From Fasciolopsis buskii (taxonomy: Eukaryota; Platyhelminthes; Trematoda; Plagiorchiida; Fasciolidae): a DNA stretch of 64,000 bases. Under the pieces are notes generated by a model. That model saw only the letters and a list, made by a program, of their open reading frames with translations, searched no databases and had not been told where the DNA came from. The DNA is taken from assembly GCA_008360955.1 (NCBI GenBank), contig LUCM01009859.1:154978-218977 (forward strand), in the 5' to 3' direction. Below, piece after piece: positions 48,731 to 63,100 of the stretch. Within the stretch, counting starts at the first letter, position 1, and each line of letters opens with the position of its first letter. A program made the translations under genes and the position numbers.

Positions 48731-49781
48731 CATGATCTGCTTTCGGGAGTGAAAATCACTGAAGGTTCGGTTGGCAAAAAATGATCCTATGTGAGACAAC
48801 CCTAATGTCATTTACTATGCCAGAGGCTCTCGTGGTGAAAAACAGCACTCTTGCTTTGCCTTGGCAATAACACTTTGCATAAGTTCCGGGTTCCCACGTG
48901 TGCACGGTAGATCGCAAACGAATAACTGTGTTCTAAATGTTCTATTGTAAGGCTATATTCGATTACTCCGATAAGCCAGTCGAGTGTGGACAGGGTCAAG
49001 CTACTAAAACGACGGTGTAATTGGACGGAGACGTTCTATCGATAATTCCATACAATACTGGATGTATTTTCCTTCCACGTCTGCTCACTTTCTGGTGCGC
49101 TACATCAGGACTTGGGGGCACAGTTCGACCACAGGCTGTTCATTCCTAACCGCAAATAGATCGGTATCCGGTTAGTGAGTAACTTATGGATCCTAACTCA
49201 GTGAAAACAAGCGAGTAATCTATGTGTGCTTGAGGAGAAAGACCAGTTTATCATTGAAATAATACATCTCAGCTCTGTATGGAAATCGGGGGTGTTAGAA
49301 ACTAGGACGAGATATTGAGCTGTCGGAGAACACCGTTTTTCGCCATCTTGAAACAAACAGAGTCATGTAGTAATGACAAAGATCAATTTTTACGTCGGAG
49401 AAAACTGGAAAACCGAAAATAGCGAAAACAGTCAACGAATACAGACCACCGACGAATCTAGGAGGGACGAGGAACACCTAGTCATGATAAGAATGCGGTA
49501 AGCAGCACGACTATCGCGGTAAAGGGACAAAGTTTAATTTCTTCATATGGAGGGTTTTGAGAGTTCGGAGGCCGAAATGCTGCGCGTACCATGGTTAGTA
49601 TGCAAAATTAGGATGTGGAAAACGACAAAACCGACCAAGTGCTTACGAACAAGAGATGAGGAAAGGTTGGATAGCACTTCGTGTGAATGAATGATAGGCA
49701 CGAGTGATTAATTAAACCGCGTAGTAGTACAGTCCAAACAGGTGTGAAAAGGTGCGCGTTTGAACTTCTTTTGGCTTGTCA

Positions 49782-49855
49782 CTAGAATCTCATTTGAATG
49801 GTTAGGAGCGTGAATGGATGATAGGTCCATTTAAGAATCATATGGTGATTCGTCG
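49782..49855 (+). repeat. Second copy of the foldback-associated sequence (left arm and loop)
   Basis: 'ctagaatctcatttgaat', 'ggttaggagcgtgaatgg' and 'atggtgattc' match 33758-33835. The right arm of the foldback is not preserved here. Confidence 0.65.
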
Positions 49856-50019
49856 GAGGATTTTCGTCGGCCAGGCAGGACTAACTTCTAGAAAAGGGAC
49901 ACAAGGCCCGAAAATATTGGTTTTCACTTTCAGTAATATGTCTCGCATACGGTTCAAATGTGGTTGTAGTGCGAAACTAAGAAAGGAGCGTACTGGTGTT
50001 GAGAAGGATGGACTGAAGA

Positions 50020-50085
50020 ATACCGGGTACGCATACATGAAGAGCGGCAGTAACCACGAAACCGCCAGAGTTTTTTCGGTTTTGA
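50020..50085 (-). repeat. Dispersed repeat family R, fragment
   Basis: 'taccgggtacgcatacatga' and 'gcggcagtaaccacgaaacc' match the reverse complement of the R-family unit at 26.8 kb. As at 33.9 kb, it follows a foldback-associated copy by about 0.1-0.2 kb. Confidence 0.65.
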
Positions 50086-52965
50086 TTCCTGACAGTGCTG
50101 CGCATAACCGTGCTTCTAACAGGGAAACTCAATGTGTAGTTGGCGGCATTATCTTCTGCGAACTTGAGTTCACCAATACGAAAGAAAACCGATTAATACG
50201 CGTCACGCTAAAACGCAACGGAGTAGTAATGTATTCCTTGAAGAGAGCGATAAAACCAATAAATGACTGCCACGGAAGCCGTGCTGACAGTACTCATGAA
50301 AACGATACAAAAGTAATGGAAGACCACAAAAAAGGAATAAATTTAGCGTGTGCCGACGGGAAGGATCGAAATTTGGACATATGGTACTGTAGTGATTATG
50401 GGTAATGAAACATGTGGCTGTGTAAGTCAAACTATCATCCGTCAACTCCGTAATAGGTGGATCCATGACTTACTCCCAATCGACTGAAGAGCACATAGGT
50501 ACACAGTTTTCTACAACCGGATTATTATCATCGATCAATGAAGGACTTGGTGACTTTCCAGCGGATAAGCAGGTTTTCCATCACCTGAGATTTATTTCCA
50601 TGTAATCCTGCATTTAATACTTCATCGCATGCATAAGATTCTTAACATACACAGGATATGAAGGCATACTTGGCTCCAAGAGTTCGGAAAAAGTTAAATT
50701 CTTTCACTGTCTTTAGGCCCTTGATTATTACCTCCAAAGAATTCTCTCGTGAAACATTTTCATTCGTGACAGTATAAAATTACGTTGACCACTTCCACAC
50801 TTAATTTCTTAACAGAGAGCTCACAAATCTCTTTCTTCAAAATCTCAAGTCACTAGTTAAGAATGCTCGTGAATGATGAATCCTTTTATAAATTACAAAA
50901 TAACTCATCGGAAGATTTTAGTCGATTAGGCGAAGATGAGTTTTAACAACAGAGATCATGATCACAGACTTAGGGTTTTGTTGTCTGATGGAATGGATGG
51001 ACAAGGTTTTGTCAAAATCATCCCGCCGGACTCGTATTTATTGTCGTCTTTCAAGTAGACGTACACGTTACTCTCCCGACCGACCTTCCCTTACGTGTAC
51101 AGTCTCTAGTTGGCTCTGCTCCTCAGTCAATTGCGGAAAGAAGCTTCATTCGTGATGATTTCTTCTTGGTGTGCGACTGTGATAAAAATCGCCTTACTAC
51201 CCGAGTTGCCGGTGAGTTTGAATCTTTAATCGTTTAACTTTTTTCATTTCTTTGCCGACTTTATTGATCAGTGGAAAGGTCTAAAATGCCTCACGGACAA
51301 ACTGCTCCGGCTAGGTGCCAGAGTCCAAGTTGGGTAACAAACAGTCATCGGGACGATTCGGTCAAGTAGCATTTCTATTCAAACGCTACTGTGTGCTTCC
51401 CGCTTGACTGCCATCGAACACTTTCCTCTGACTAGCTAAAATACCATGATTCACACCAAGAGTTTGATAACCGGTAATCCCAGTACAATGACATAAATGC
51501 ATAGCGCCAGAGGACATCACGGACTCATTCAGATCTTTTCCTTGCTAAGTTGCCCGTGGACTCCGCCATTTTTCTGGTGATTTTAGACTAACCTTGAAAA
51601 TTATTCTACTAGCGTTGGAAGTGTCATATGAATTGCGGAGGGCTTCAGTTTAAATAAACAATCAAACATTTCCAACCGTTTAGCTCATGTGCGTTGTATT
51701 TCGATTGACAAATGACTTCAACGACGGCTGGCCGATGCTGTCACTTTCCTGCTAATTAATTAACACACCAGTGGAATAGAAAATGAGGATATAGATCATT
51801 CGTGAACCAGGAGACGCTCGAATACGCGTAAATATCAACCGTGCCTAGATTCGATCGGTTGCTAGGTGAAGTAGGTCATATACGAATTAACCCATTTAGT
51901 GTTCCGATCTCAGGTTCAAATGCGAGTTTTCGAAATCCATGTAGTAATTTATAATTCTAACCTGAAAGTCTCTTATGTGGACCTCGCAATAACATAGTTC
52001 ATTATGTTTGTACTTGTATGTATGTATGCATGTGTGTGTGACCCTGGTTGCTTCTGTAACTAAAAGCCAACTGACCCAGGTGGGTACACTTTCTTTTAGT
52101 TCGTTCACATTATCGTGGATATTGAAACGAAAATGACCAATCAGTTTAGCTTTGATCGATTTCATTCTTTTCGGAGGTAGCCAGCACATGTTTCACTTCG
52201 TCACTTGGTAATGGGCATAAGAACATTGACGTATTGGATTTCTGATGTTTGGCAAGCTGTTTAAGAACAATAATTCGTCCTGGTTTGGTAATCCATATCT
52301 AAATGAGATGAGCATGCACGATGATGAGTCTTAACGAGGATAGAGCGACGGTATATTTTTCATAGTAAATCGCTGATGATAAACACCGAGTCCTTAGGAG
52401 ATCTAAATAAAAACAGCAGTTTTTCCGGTGATAATTAAATGAAAAGAGAAGTCAAAAGTTAGGGCAACCTCTGGAAGGCTGGGTGTTTCCCAGAAATACT
52501 TTTTGGACAACTTAGTAATTGCCAATAAGCATGGAAGTTAGCTGTCTGACTGGAGAGAGTGAAAATCTACGGAATACAAGAAGACCAAGACAAGGAGTTT
52601 TGCCTGGCTTTAGAATGCCAGGGAATATTAAAAAGGAATGCAGAAGGAATGAGAAGAAACAGTGATGGGCATATATGAAGACTTTTGATGTTGAGGTCTG
52701 AAGCTGCTTCAGTTTATGAATATGAATGAAATGATGCCGTAGGCTACCGATACATGAATATGTAATGACTATCAGAGGTTGCCACCTATAGGGACCCATA
52801 TAGAAGGCACACGGATTCTTTCGGAACGGAGTAACATCACATCATATCTTGGTTTAAGGTTCGTTTTTCCCGTGAACATCTCTAACTTAGGAGCCTAGAG
52901 AACTCAGTTTGTAACTGAGTGAATATTCCTTCCAAAATCATTCGAGCTCTAGTCGTCAATCTCAG

Positions 52966-53167
52966 ATGCTCCTTCGCTATGATGAAACAAATTCAGAAGA
53001 ACGAATTTTTGCGACATCTTAATTCACAAAGCAGAATTCAAATAAATATGCTTCAAATGCTGGAGTTCATTGGGTCTGATCTTGCCACATCACTGGATAC
53101 AAATCAAAGGGAATTTCTCATGGAAACATTGCAGAGCGCAGTTGATGACTGTGCTAGACTTAGCTAA
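52966..53167 (+). CDS. Candidate terminal exon, unknown gene
   Basis: After the acceptor 'cgtcaatctcag' (ending at 52965) a frame reads 'CSFAMMKQIQKNEFLRHLN' and continues as an amphipathic, Leu/Ile/Met-rich sequence to a TAA at 53165. Composition and helix periodicity look coding, perhaps a coiled coil, but I recognise no family. The upstream exon was not found. Alternatively it is a short chance frame. Confidence 0.25.
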
Positions 53168-56100
53168 TGGGAAAACATTACGGGTATATATACTTATTTG
53201 TGCCAGAAGGCAGTTCCGAAAAGTCACTCTTTAAGACATAACGAAAGCACATAACTAGTCTCCCTATACCATTCTTACCTCAGAATTTACAGTGTCTAAA
53301 TATATCAGATGCCAACTTGCGAGAAGCCTGAACTGAATGCTCGTCTTATGAAGATGGTAAAGGATCTTGCCAGAGGACCGGATCTTCGATATTCTTGTTG
53401 TTGGTAGCCTGTTTATTATACTTTACCACGGTTATTGTGGGAAGGAAAAGTGGCCCGCCTAATAATCTTTTTTGAGCAATGTGAGGCTGAAATTATTTGT
53501 AGTAAGCTTTGCTGACTGCTCTCAGTTCAAATACAGTCGATAGCGTAAACTTCATCCCTGTCAGCAATGAAGCATTCGGCTAATGCCACCAACGAAAAAA
53601 AATCCCAAGAAATTCCGTGCTACTGAAAACTTTCAAGTAATAAGGCTGTGTACGGTTTTTGTAATGTGGTCGTGTCTTGCAAATAAGTATGTCGCTGTAA
53701 TGTCAATCATGTGGCAAGCAGAAATCTGTGGTCTCTGACGTATAAGAACGTTCTACATGTAATGCTGATGTTCGATAAACCAATGAGAACTGGCTTATTT
53801 GACCTAATGAACAAAGCATTTAACTGACAGTCGTTCGTCCCGGGTTTGCGTCTCAGTTGAGGCGCCGTAGATGAGTATTGCTGATAATTCCTAGCATATG
53901 CATTCCTCCCCCCCATTAAGTGTTTCGGCACTAATAAAACTGTACACAACTGGAGGCTGCAGTTCATTCAAATTAACATCGAACGATAAGAAATAAACCA
54001 TGACATAAACACGGAACAATGCAGCCAAAATTGATGAAATGGGGATAGTGGGCGGTTTTGTAACTGATTAGGTGACCCCTTCATAAACAAAAGAGAAATC
54101 AAAACAGTAAGAAGAATAAAGGCAAGCTAATCTGTTTGTGCTTACTATATATTTTGTTTTCCAACATTTATTGGGTAAACTCAATGGGAATAAAGCTTCT
54201 CACACTGCTCTTCGAAGTGCATGATCCATCATGGTGATGACGGATTTTGGGTGTCGGAATAGCTTTGGTCATGTCTGTCTGATGAGTACGGCATCATCAC
54301 TTCATAGTGTAAGAAACCCAGAAGCTTATACAATTCAGCATGTGTAAACTGTTATATGCAAGAAAATAGAGCCCCTTGATGTCTGATTCCGATTGAATCC
54401 TTTTAGATTAGGCGTTTTCCTCTTGCTTAGCATCGGCAAACATGGATTCTATAAGAATTACTGGGAATAGAACATCGGTTTGTTCTTGTTCTCTAGCTCG
54501 CGAATGTGATTCTGAGCAGCCGTTCGGTCTAGGTCCCACAATCACGGAGTTGGGGCAATTTAGTGCTAAACCCGATCCACGTTGTACGTGCTTGGAAGTG
54601 GCTCTGAATTGATTCGATTTAGATATATCTTAATGAGTTTCGGGGGAAAGAATGAGAATAGGGATAATTGTTAGTTGCCTCCTTTCCAACATATTTACTA
54701 TTTACCTGTTGACTTATAGAGAAGACAAATAACTAAAATAAGGAATAAAAGAAAAGAAGCAGATTGATCAGGTTTTTGGACTTAATGGCTGTACGGGAAA
54801 TCAGACTAGCTTCAGCCAAGACGTTCCTACATACATGCATTCATATTTTTCGTAGTGCTTTTCTTTTTAGTGATCAAATACACATTATGTAACAAATTCT
54901 GACAGTTTCCCCGAACAGCTCGTCACGTAGTGTCTCAAAATTTAACTTGACATTGAAAACCATGAAATCATCGCAGAGCTGCTCATCCTTTTTGGGAATC
55001 ATCAGCAACACATATCCATCGCGCCCAACAAACTAAGGCTTCTAGTACAGACTAATATCTGATGTCACCGACCGAAATTTAGTCTCTCCATGCATTTTCG
55101 CTAAAGAATACCCTCTTTGACTGTGACATGGACTTTTAGGCAATGCAGCTCCGTTTGTATCATCCAGTTGACTTTTTTTTTGTATGACGCACAAACCGCA
55201 TGATATCATTCGTGCTTATCAACCAATTACTTTTAGCAACGGATGACATTGGAGAAACTACTTCATATTCACCACGATTTCGTGAAGTGGTAGTGAGTGC
55301 ATTTGTCTTGATTCGCTATCACATTTTGTCTTCATTGGCTTACGGATTTTCAGTCCGTGATGTTATTTTGTTCACACTTAGATCGGAGACGGTTTGTAAG
55401 TCGATACTCCTAGTCCCGGATCTGGCCAAAAAGTAACCTGCCGATTATCTCGATCACGATTGATAATCTCGGGGACGAAATGCCGATATTCAAACACATA
55501 TCCGTCGCAAAAGGCTATCCAAACTTTTACGTAAGGAGGTAGAAGTTAGACTTCCAAAGTAAGACGACTAATATCAATACCAAAATGTAAGACTTTTCTG
55601 GAAGTTCCATTCCAGAGTGACGATGTACATAACTTGATAGAACGCCAGCCAAACTTGTCCACTGAAGGGGCACGAAATGCAGTTGATTCAGTTATCGCTT
55701 GCGCAGCGACAGAATAGAGCCCCCTCCGCCAGTGATGTACCCGTTTCCGTAGTATGATACGTCCCGCTGCCCCCATTCCTCTGTAGGTGCTGGGTTATCT
55801 ATCAAGTAAAAAACTGAAAGGCAGATTAGTCAAGGAATGGCCTAACACATCCACTTGCAAGCCAGTGAGTTACGAAAGGACCTAATTTGGAAGACCGAGA
55901 TCAGAAGGTACCCAGAATTTGCTCACTAGTACAGCCAATGACTGGATGCATGTTAAGAAAGAAAGATTCATCTTTATGTCTAACCTTCTTCATTAACGAG
56001 GCTTCAAAGTACATCAGTTTCGAGAAGAGCATTGCAGCCAAAAGAGGACTGTAAATTGGGATAGTTTTCTAGGCGTGTGAGAATTCCTGTTAGCGCCCTT

Positions 56101-59100
56101 CACTTTGAAAACCCATGATTTTGGCTGCCCGCCTGACACCATTTTAGTGAAAGTGAACAGGGAATTCGAAACAGTTTTGTTCAAGCAAAGCCGGGTTTAG
56201 GGGAATATTTGATATTAAAACAATAGGAAACTGAACTGCCTAGAGTGGAGTTACTCGTAACCCTTGCATTGCTGTGCTAGAACAGTGAGCATTATTCAAC
56301 TTGACAGTCTGTCAAAATTATTTGTTAATCATCTTAAATATTTCGCCTGAAATATGTATTTGAGACGTAATGAAAATCCTGCGGTGGTAAAGTGAATAAA
56401 ATGACCTCGTCGTTCTCTAGTCGTTAGCCTTCAGTAATGAAGCGGATTTAACGTCTGTCGCCGAAAAACGTTGGCTGTCCGGGCCTGGCCCTGGATGAAA
56501 CTTCGTTGTAGCCCAGCTCGTTACCACGAATGACCTCGTGTGATTCTATGTCACTCCAAGATTTTGTCATAGTCGCCAGTTCTCCTCTTCCCCCGTATAA
56601 TGGGACTTGAAGGTAAAGAATGATGTCCCTTTCTCTATGGTCATTAGTGATAAATATTAAAAGAGTAGGTGCATAATCAGTCTACAGGTATAAATGGTTT
56701 CATAAGGTCTTAATCCATGACCTATGCCTTTAGGTCTCAAAAGTTTCATCGCCCGTCTGAGCAATTACATCAGTGCACTGAACTTGAGCTATGACCAACA
56801 CCAACTTTCAAGGTTGATGAGAATAAATTGCCTTGTTTTATGTCTGAAAACCTGTTCATCAGTTGTCGCAAATGAAAGACCATGACTTCACGTCATTTGG
56901 GTGGGATCGAACGAGACCCTCGCGCGATGTCCTCCTTGTTACCGAGGTGATTTCCGTGGACAACTGGCTTGCCCAAACTCGATGTTTATTCTGTGTTTAT
57001 TTTCGCCTGTGGTCTTAATTCTGTTCTGTTAATTTGTTCGAATTTCGCATAAAAATTTCAACTCTCGTGAGTGGACGCGTCCTTAGCTAGGCTTGTGCTG
57101 GTCCTTGTCTCGAAACTCGGGTCATTCAGGGATGATATGTGGCTTGCTTGGAAGTTTATCGCAGCGTGCTGGAAACGGCGATTTATCACGACGAATCTTG
57201 GACATGAAATTTGAGTAAACGGGTAGATTTATATTGCGCGATAGCAAGTGCGCATTCTCAATAGACAGCAAAGCTGTAGAATATTCTGTCAGAGTAAGGA
57301 TTGACTGGAAATGTATTGTAGAGGTATAGATCTTGCTACTATCAAGTATTCAAAGGCAGCTGGAGAGCTAATATGTCGAAAAATCTGTCAGGAAGCATCG
57401 GTGCTTACTGTGCAAAAACCTCATGAATGGATTAACGATGCTTCACTTCACAAAAACGTATTATTTATTTGTAAGACAAAGTAGGCGGTTACTTTCGTCA
57501 ATACTTCTGCTGTTATGAAGAGCAGTCGAATAACAGTCCACAGTGTAATAGACTAATCAAAATTTTATGAGAAATATAAATAATGATGCACTTTCAACAC
57601 GGTGACAAGTGTTTTGGGGGAAAATCTACCGTTGTTCCAAAACTGTATTTATCTCCAAAAGTGTCATGAGGAAACGTAGACCATTTTCCTAGCAGCAATG
57701 GTTATTGAAGATCTTCATATGATCTGATCAAGTTCGGTGTATGACGTTCTTGATAAGTTCAAATTCAAGTGACACCCGATTATGTGCGCAGTCCTACGAA
57801 TCAATCACACATGAGATGTGCGCTGATGGTCGTTCAAAAATCGCCCCCCTAACACCTATCTATGGGACTCCTTTACACAATGAAGAGCTGAATCTGTCAT
57901 TCCAGATTGTGGCCTTATACAATGCAGTTCATTGTTCTGACCAACCAGTTTTTTAGAGATACGAGCCATTCGCCAGCTGGTATTTTATCCTTAGTTAACG
58001 ACAAAATTTGGTTTACGAGCTAACTTCCGGCATAGAGAATATCGTGGTGCTGTTCAAGTATTCCGTAAATCACTTGACTGACTTGATGCTCAAGAAATTT
58101 GCGTAGTGGTTTGTTCCATGAAGCCATTTAAGCTTGAAAGCTGAAAAATCACGAACGAACGTAATCAAATGAAGGAAAAATCGATAGCCCGGTTAAGCTT
58201 ATTCCGTACAGAAACAAAAAGACTTCCGGGCAGAACCTTAGTCGATTTGATGAAGGCCACCGAAAGGTTTGTTAATCCATCCGTGTTCTTTTGAAAAAGA
58301 TAATTGAAAGAAAGAATTTCGATTTACATTTATTCACGATTTCTCTTCCTTCCATTTCTGAGATTTTGTCCCTCAAATAGTTTTTTCCCAATAAATCGAC
58401 CTAGGTGTATATATATGTAAGCCCAATTGCTGACCAACAACCATACCCACAACATATCAAAGAATGAATTTAGCTACCCTGATCTCGGCCTTGCCAGTAA
58501 TTGTGAGTGAGTTCAAAGGATGCCTACGTGGGTTCAGTGAACATGAAATCAGTAATCCACTGGGAACCGACAGTTCAAAGGACAGTAAATACTCGTTTTT
58601 GTTGGTTGCCCCCGGGCTAATGAGAATAAGGTCTCCCGCAAAACACCTTTGCGGTTGACAAATGGATTGACCATCCAAGCACATTCCTGTTAATTTAAAT
58701 AGGCTTCTGATGTTAAAACTAATGTCAGGGTGCAAAAGTATGGTCATGACTGAACAGAAAAGTACCCGATACGTGTATCTGTTTAGCGACAACAGAAGCG
58801 AAACCCGTCTTTTGTTTGTTGGGGGAATTTTGTTCTCGCCTTATGCTGTACTGCTTACAAGAAATATGGGAAGCTAAAATTGATAGTTAACAGTCTACTG
58901 TAAACTCCGAATTGTTACTCTTTATACTTCTGCCATAGATGAGTTCCGGCATTTTGTTCCAGAACTTTCCAAATCACTTCGGGCTGCTGTCAATCCAAAG
59001 AACTAAGCTGAATTTTACTATCACCTTAGTGTTTTACGGTGTACCCAGTGCAAAACTTTAGTTTGGTTGGAGCACATGCATCAATTCAGACAATCCTGTA

Positions 59101-59981
59101 CAATTGCTGCTTATTCTTTTCACTCTGAGCTTGGTATTGCCCATAAAATTTAATTCTCTGGATAAGTCGTGAAAAACAGTGAGAATTAATGATATATATA
59201 AATCATAATGATGTCATGGGAACTCATGTAAGGAATGTTTTATCGCACTTAACAAAGTACTTGAAATTTTATGCTTCGTATTAACCTAGAAACAATAGAT
59301 CTCGAAAAAAGCAATCCCTGTGCCTTACTGCTGGTCAGATGGCCAATTTGCTGGGAGTTCATTGTTTCAGCCTCGGTGATCCCTTACCAGTATGTCTTAC
59401 CAGCCAACAAGAGAACCAAATAAGATTTGTGTAACTCAAATGAGACACGCTCTGGTTAAAATATTTCACTCATATACGCCAGTGATCGAGAGTTTCTCTA
59501 GTTTCTCCAGCACTTTTCTGAGCCATATTTGCATGGACTCCGCCAGCCCAAATGAGATTGAAACTTGTATCTCATGAGTATTAATACGTTGAAATTTCAA
59601 CTTTTTGTTCATTGTATAGTCGGGGCGTTAGCTAATCTCTTCCAAACACCAAACAAGTCTTTGTTAGCAATAGGTTCCAGGACTTACTGGGTTACTAAGA
59701 GAACCAGTTCCTAGAGTAATGCATTCTTTCTCGTAGACAGAAATGAGTTGCAAGACAGCTTTTATTGGCAAGTTAAAATGCTTACTGACTCGTGCTTCTT
59801 TCAGCGAAGCTATCACTTATAATTAGGGGGAAGTTCACCTACAGCAACTGTAACCCTCATCTTGCTCAATTTGCAAAATATCCTAGACCACTGAGAAATG
59901 AAAAAATGTGAGGGACTTAGGAAAACGGAAGAAATTCTCGGAAATTTTCTGGGGAAATTCTATTTTATGATCCTTTTACAG
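53168..59981. other. Mostly unassigned DNA
   Basis: No gene could be modelled. A second copy of the 22.6-kb repeat lies at 53820-53905. Minus-strand frames at 55546-55776 and 58457-58792 and a plus-strand frame at 59392-59577 have somewhat protein-like composition but no domain or splice model. Confidence 0.3.
53820..53905 (+). repeat. Dispersed repeat, copy 2 (see 22.6 kb)
   Basis: It contains 'gtcgttcgtcccgggtttgc', 'gtctcagttgagg' and 'ctgataattcct' in the order and sense of the copy at 22596-22690. Confidence 0.4.
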
Positions 59982-60178
59982 ATCACCGTTTGCTATGCAC
60001 CGGTCAATAAGCCCAACCCGTTGTCAAACCAACACACGTATCCTTGTCATCACGTGTCCTATCTTGTCGCGCGATTAATGCACAGTCCTTATCCGATGAC
60101 ATCTAAAGTACATCAAGTTTTTGTCGTCCTAGCTACACCGAGTTTACGAAATATTGATAACATCTGCACCAGGATTAC
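59982..60178 (+). CDS. Candidate internal exon, unknown gene
   Basis: It is bounded by the acceptor 'atgatccttttacag' (ending at 59981) and the donor ac|gtaagcaa (60179), both strong. The 197-bp frame stays open from the first codon (phase 0 in, phase 2 out) and reads 'ITVCYAPVNKPNPLS', then 'HVSYLVARLMHSPYP' and 'VHQVFVVLATPSLRN'. I recognise no family. No partner exon with matching phase could be confirmed; an acceptor at 62360 is possible but then hits a stop after 17 codons. Confidence 0.4.
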
Positions 60179-63100
60179 GTAAGCAAATATTTTGTTTTCG
60201 TTCTTGGGAGCAAGTAGAATAAGATAGTCTTATTGTTTTAATTTGAGAAACCACTTAATTGCAAAACGTCTGCTCGTTAAACATTATTTTGTCTTTTAAC
60301 ATGTGAACGGTGGTCCAGTTTAAGTTAACATACAAGTTTAGATGCATGGACTAAAAATTGGTCATTACTTCCTATTCTGATTGCGACACTCTTTGTTGGG
60401 TTATTCGGACCCAACTGATACTGAGCGAACACAAGTTGGCGAACACGCTTGCTTTTAGTCATTTGTACTCGTACCATTATATCACAGTATATTACGAGGA
60501 ACTTTAGAAGGGAGTGGATTAGTCAGATAAAAATATAGTTAGGGAAGGGATATGTGTTACGTGCATAACACGAAAACACATGAACGTGTTGTGTCAATTG
60601 TTTTGTAGTTGCCAACTTGTATTTTCTCAATGTGCTCAGCGGGAATTTTCAAGCAACTAAAAACAGCTATTCTTCCTCAATAATGCTGGTTGGTATAAAA
60701 TCTGGCAAGATTTGGTGTAATACACACGAGCAGTATTCCTGAATAAAAGACAGTTTCACATAAACAGGAGAGTTGGTTATCGTCCACAAACATAATTTAA
60801 GACAATTATTTCTCTAAAAATTCGATGAAATTCTCATATCTGCATTTTCCACGTACGGAGAAGTTTATGTTGGCATTAGAGTCATCGTCATTCAACTGGA
60901 CATTCATAATTCCGTCTAAAAATGCTTGGGAAAAAGTGCATTTGTGGATAAAAAACCTCTAGGGTTTATGACATATTATTGCAAATTCTGAATGGCAGAA
61001 ACCTAGGAATTTTGGTGAATGAGCTTTCTGGAGTACAGCAGAAACAGTATTAAATACTGGGAGCATTTAAAAGCGTAGCAGCCATTCGGATTTTGAGGTT
61101 TTGCTTCACGATTCACTTGCTGAGTAAATTTTCTCGGTGTTTCGGGCCCATCCAAGACTTCAAGTTCTGTTTCTACACTGGTGAATATTAGTACCTTGGA
61201 CATTGAGGACTGAATCGATCTACCTTCAGCTGACATCGTAGACAGATTTTTAAGTCACCTTGGTGGCTATACATTAGTTTATCTAGTTTTAGGAACTGAA
61301 ACAAGTAAATTAAGGACTTTAATTTACAGCTTAAGAAGTTCACATTATTGCTTTACTGTGGCACACGACTTCTACACAGCGGAGCAAAGCCCGGTGACCT
61401 TGGCCCAAGGCGATACCCTCCCTACACGAAAAATACAATAGTCAAAATTCTTCTCCCAAAGATTTTCTGCACCTTGGATTTCTCGTTCTTTTTGGCAAGT
61501 ATCACAGAAAATTCCCTTGCTTAGGGTCTAGTTTGTTGTTAACCATCAGTTCAGACAGTCACAATTAAGATCGAAGGAAAAACACTAGTTGTCGGTTGAC
61601 ACAAGGGTGGAAGTTTTCTCAGAAGCCTGGGTAATTAGATTTGTTGCATGTCTTCCTGCTTTTCTGCCTCATGGAAAACAATGTTTCCATTATCCGGCCA
61701 CAAATATGACAGTCAGACGAAATGCAACTCTAGTCACAGAAAGATGAAGAATAAATTTCCGATAACTAAAATGCACCAACATACGGCTAGTTATCTGTAA
61801 CTAGGGGGCACAACATTGCTCTATTCTGTCGTCGGTTATGGACGCGTCAAGAAATCCAGTAGATAAATTTCTAATCGGGGGAGTGGTAGTAGACAAAAAT
61901 CAGACAATCTCCAGTCATGGAACAGTTATCCTGATTTCAATTTTAACCCACCATATTTTTGGTGGAGGCAAGATCCGGGAGGATTTTTTCACTAAGTAGC
62001 AAAACAGTAATTCAGAATTGTGATGTATTTTTCGAATGTCGTGAGCAAACAGCTGAAAGGAAATTGCTTTGTTGCGAAACGTGAGGTATTTCATCGTCGA
62101 AAATCCTGGGAACTTTGTCCATTGTGACGTTGGAAAGGACCGCTGATGAGGTTGCACGTCTCGTGGAATGTTGAGGGAGGGTCGGTGAGAGGAGGACCGG
62201 ACACGGGGTGCGAATTCAGAAATAGATCTCGTGTTAATGCAATCTCTTTTCACCCAACTTCGATTACGAAAGACAAGCGCAAAAGAAGTATGTAACATTC
62301 AATCATAAATGGTACGTTCTTTCAGTGACAGCTCCGTTCAACGGTTTTTTATTCCTACAGACGCTGTTCAAACTCCATACTTATGCTTTTCGCGCAACAG
62401 AGCTGGGAATGAGTAAATGCACATGTCAGGACTTTTTCAACTCATTTTCCGGCCAAATTACATTACTCATCTTTTTTTATGCAAGTCATCTAAGACTAAT
62501 CAAAATTTTAAAACCCATCACTGTTAGGGCTATCATTACGTTCCGCCAGTCGTGATTTGCTGTCAACCGAAAAAGTGATAGGTAGGTTTGAAAAATGGTG
62601 CTTGTGCTCAAAAGAGGACAACAACCATAATTATTTCTCGCAATTTATTTCGAGAAATCCTCGTTAGTTCTGGTAGCAAATAGAGGGAATTGTTTAGGAA
62701 TACCCGCACATAATGGCTCGGAATAACACGCACTCTTCACTGGCCACATGTATTATTTTTCGCCTACATGACCAATAGAAGCAAAAAAACAACAACTACT
62801 AAGCCTATTCGTCCCCCTTTTGCTACCATTACTACTTCACTACCGCCGCTACTAATGCTGCTACTACCACTAGTATTACCATTATTATTACCACCACTAC
62901 CATCACTGTTTTTGTTCATGCCATCAGCATTATTGACAATAATAATGCGGTATCCATTATTAAGTACTTAGGTGTTGATAGTAATTGTCATATAAAATTT
63001 TGTATGTGAGTCTTTCGTCTACATTCCCGTTGTTGCTCTTCTTTTGAGAGTTTGAGGTAAGTTTACAGCAGAGATGTAATCACACGATTACAGAAGTTCT

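Larger units (their letters stand above)
48731..52900. other. No firm gene; repeat fragments
   Basis: The longest frame in the window's right half (49818-50405, 195 codons, plus strand) overlaps the foldback-related and R-family repeats, so I treat it as chance. A 65-codon frame at 50958-51155 is basic and Ser-rich and has no domain. Confidence 0.35.

Noticed and set aside
49818..50405. 195-codon plus-strand ORF with an ATG
   Set aside because: It runs through the foldback-associated repeat and an R-family fragment and shows no domain, so it is probably chance.
62139..62170. 'ctgatgag' near 62140 as a hammerhead core
   Set aside because: There is no GAAAC strand at suitable spacing and no stem II. 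Other ctgatga matches (15701, 54281) fail likewise.
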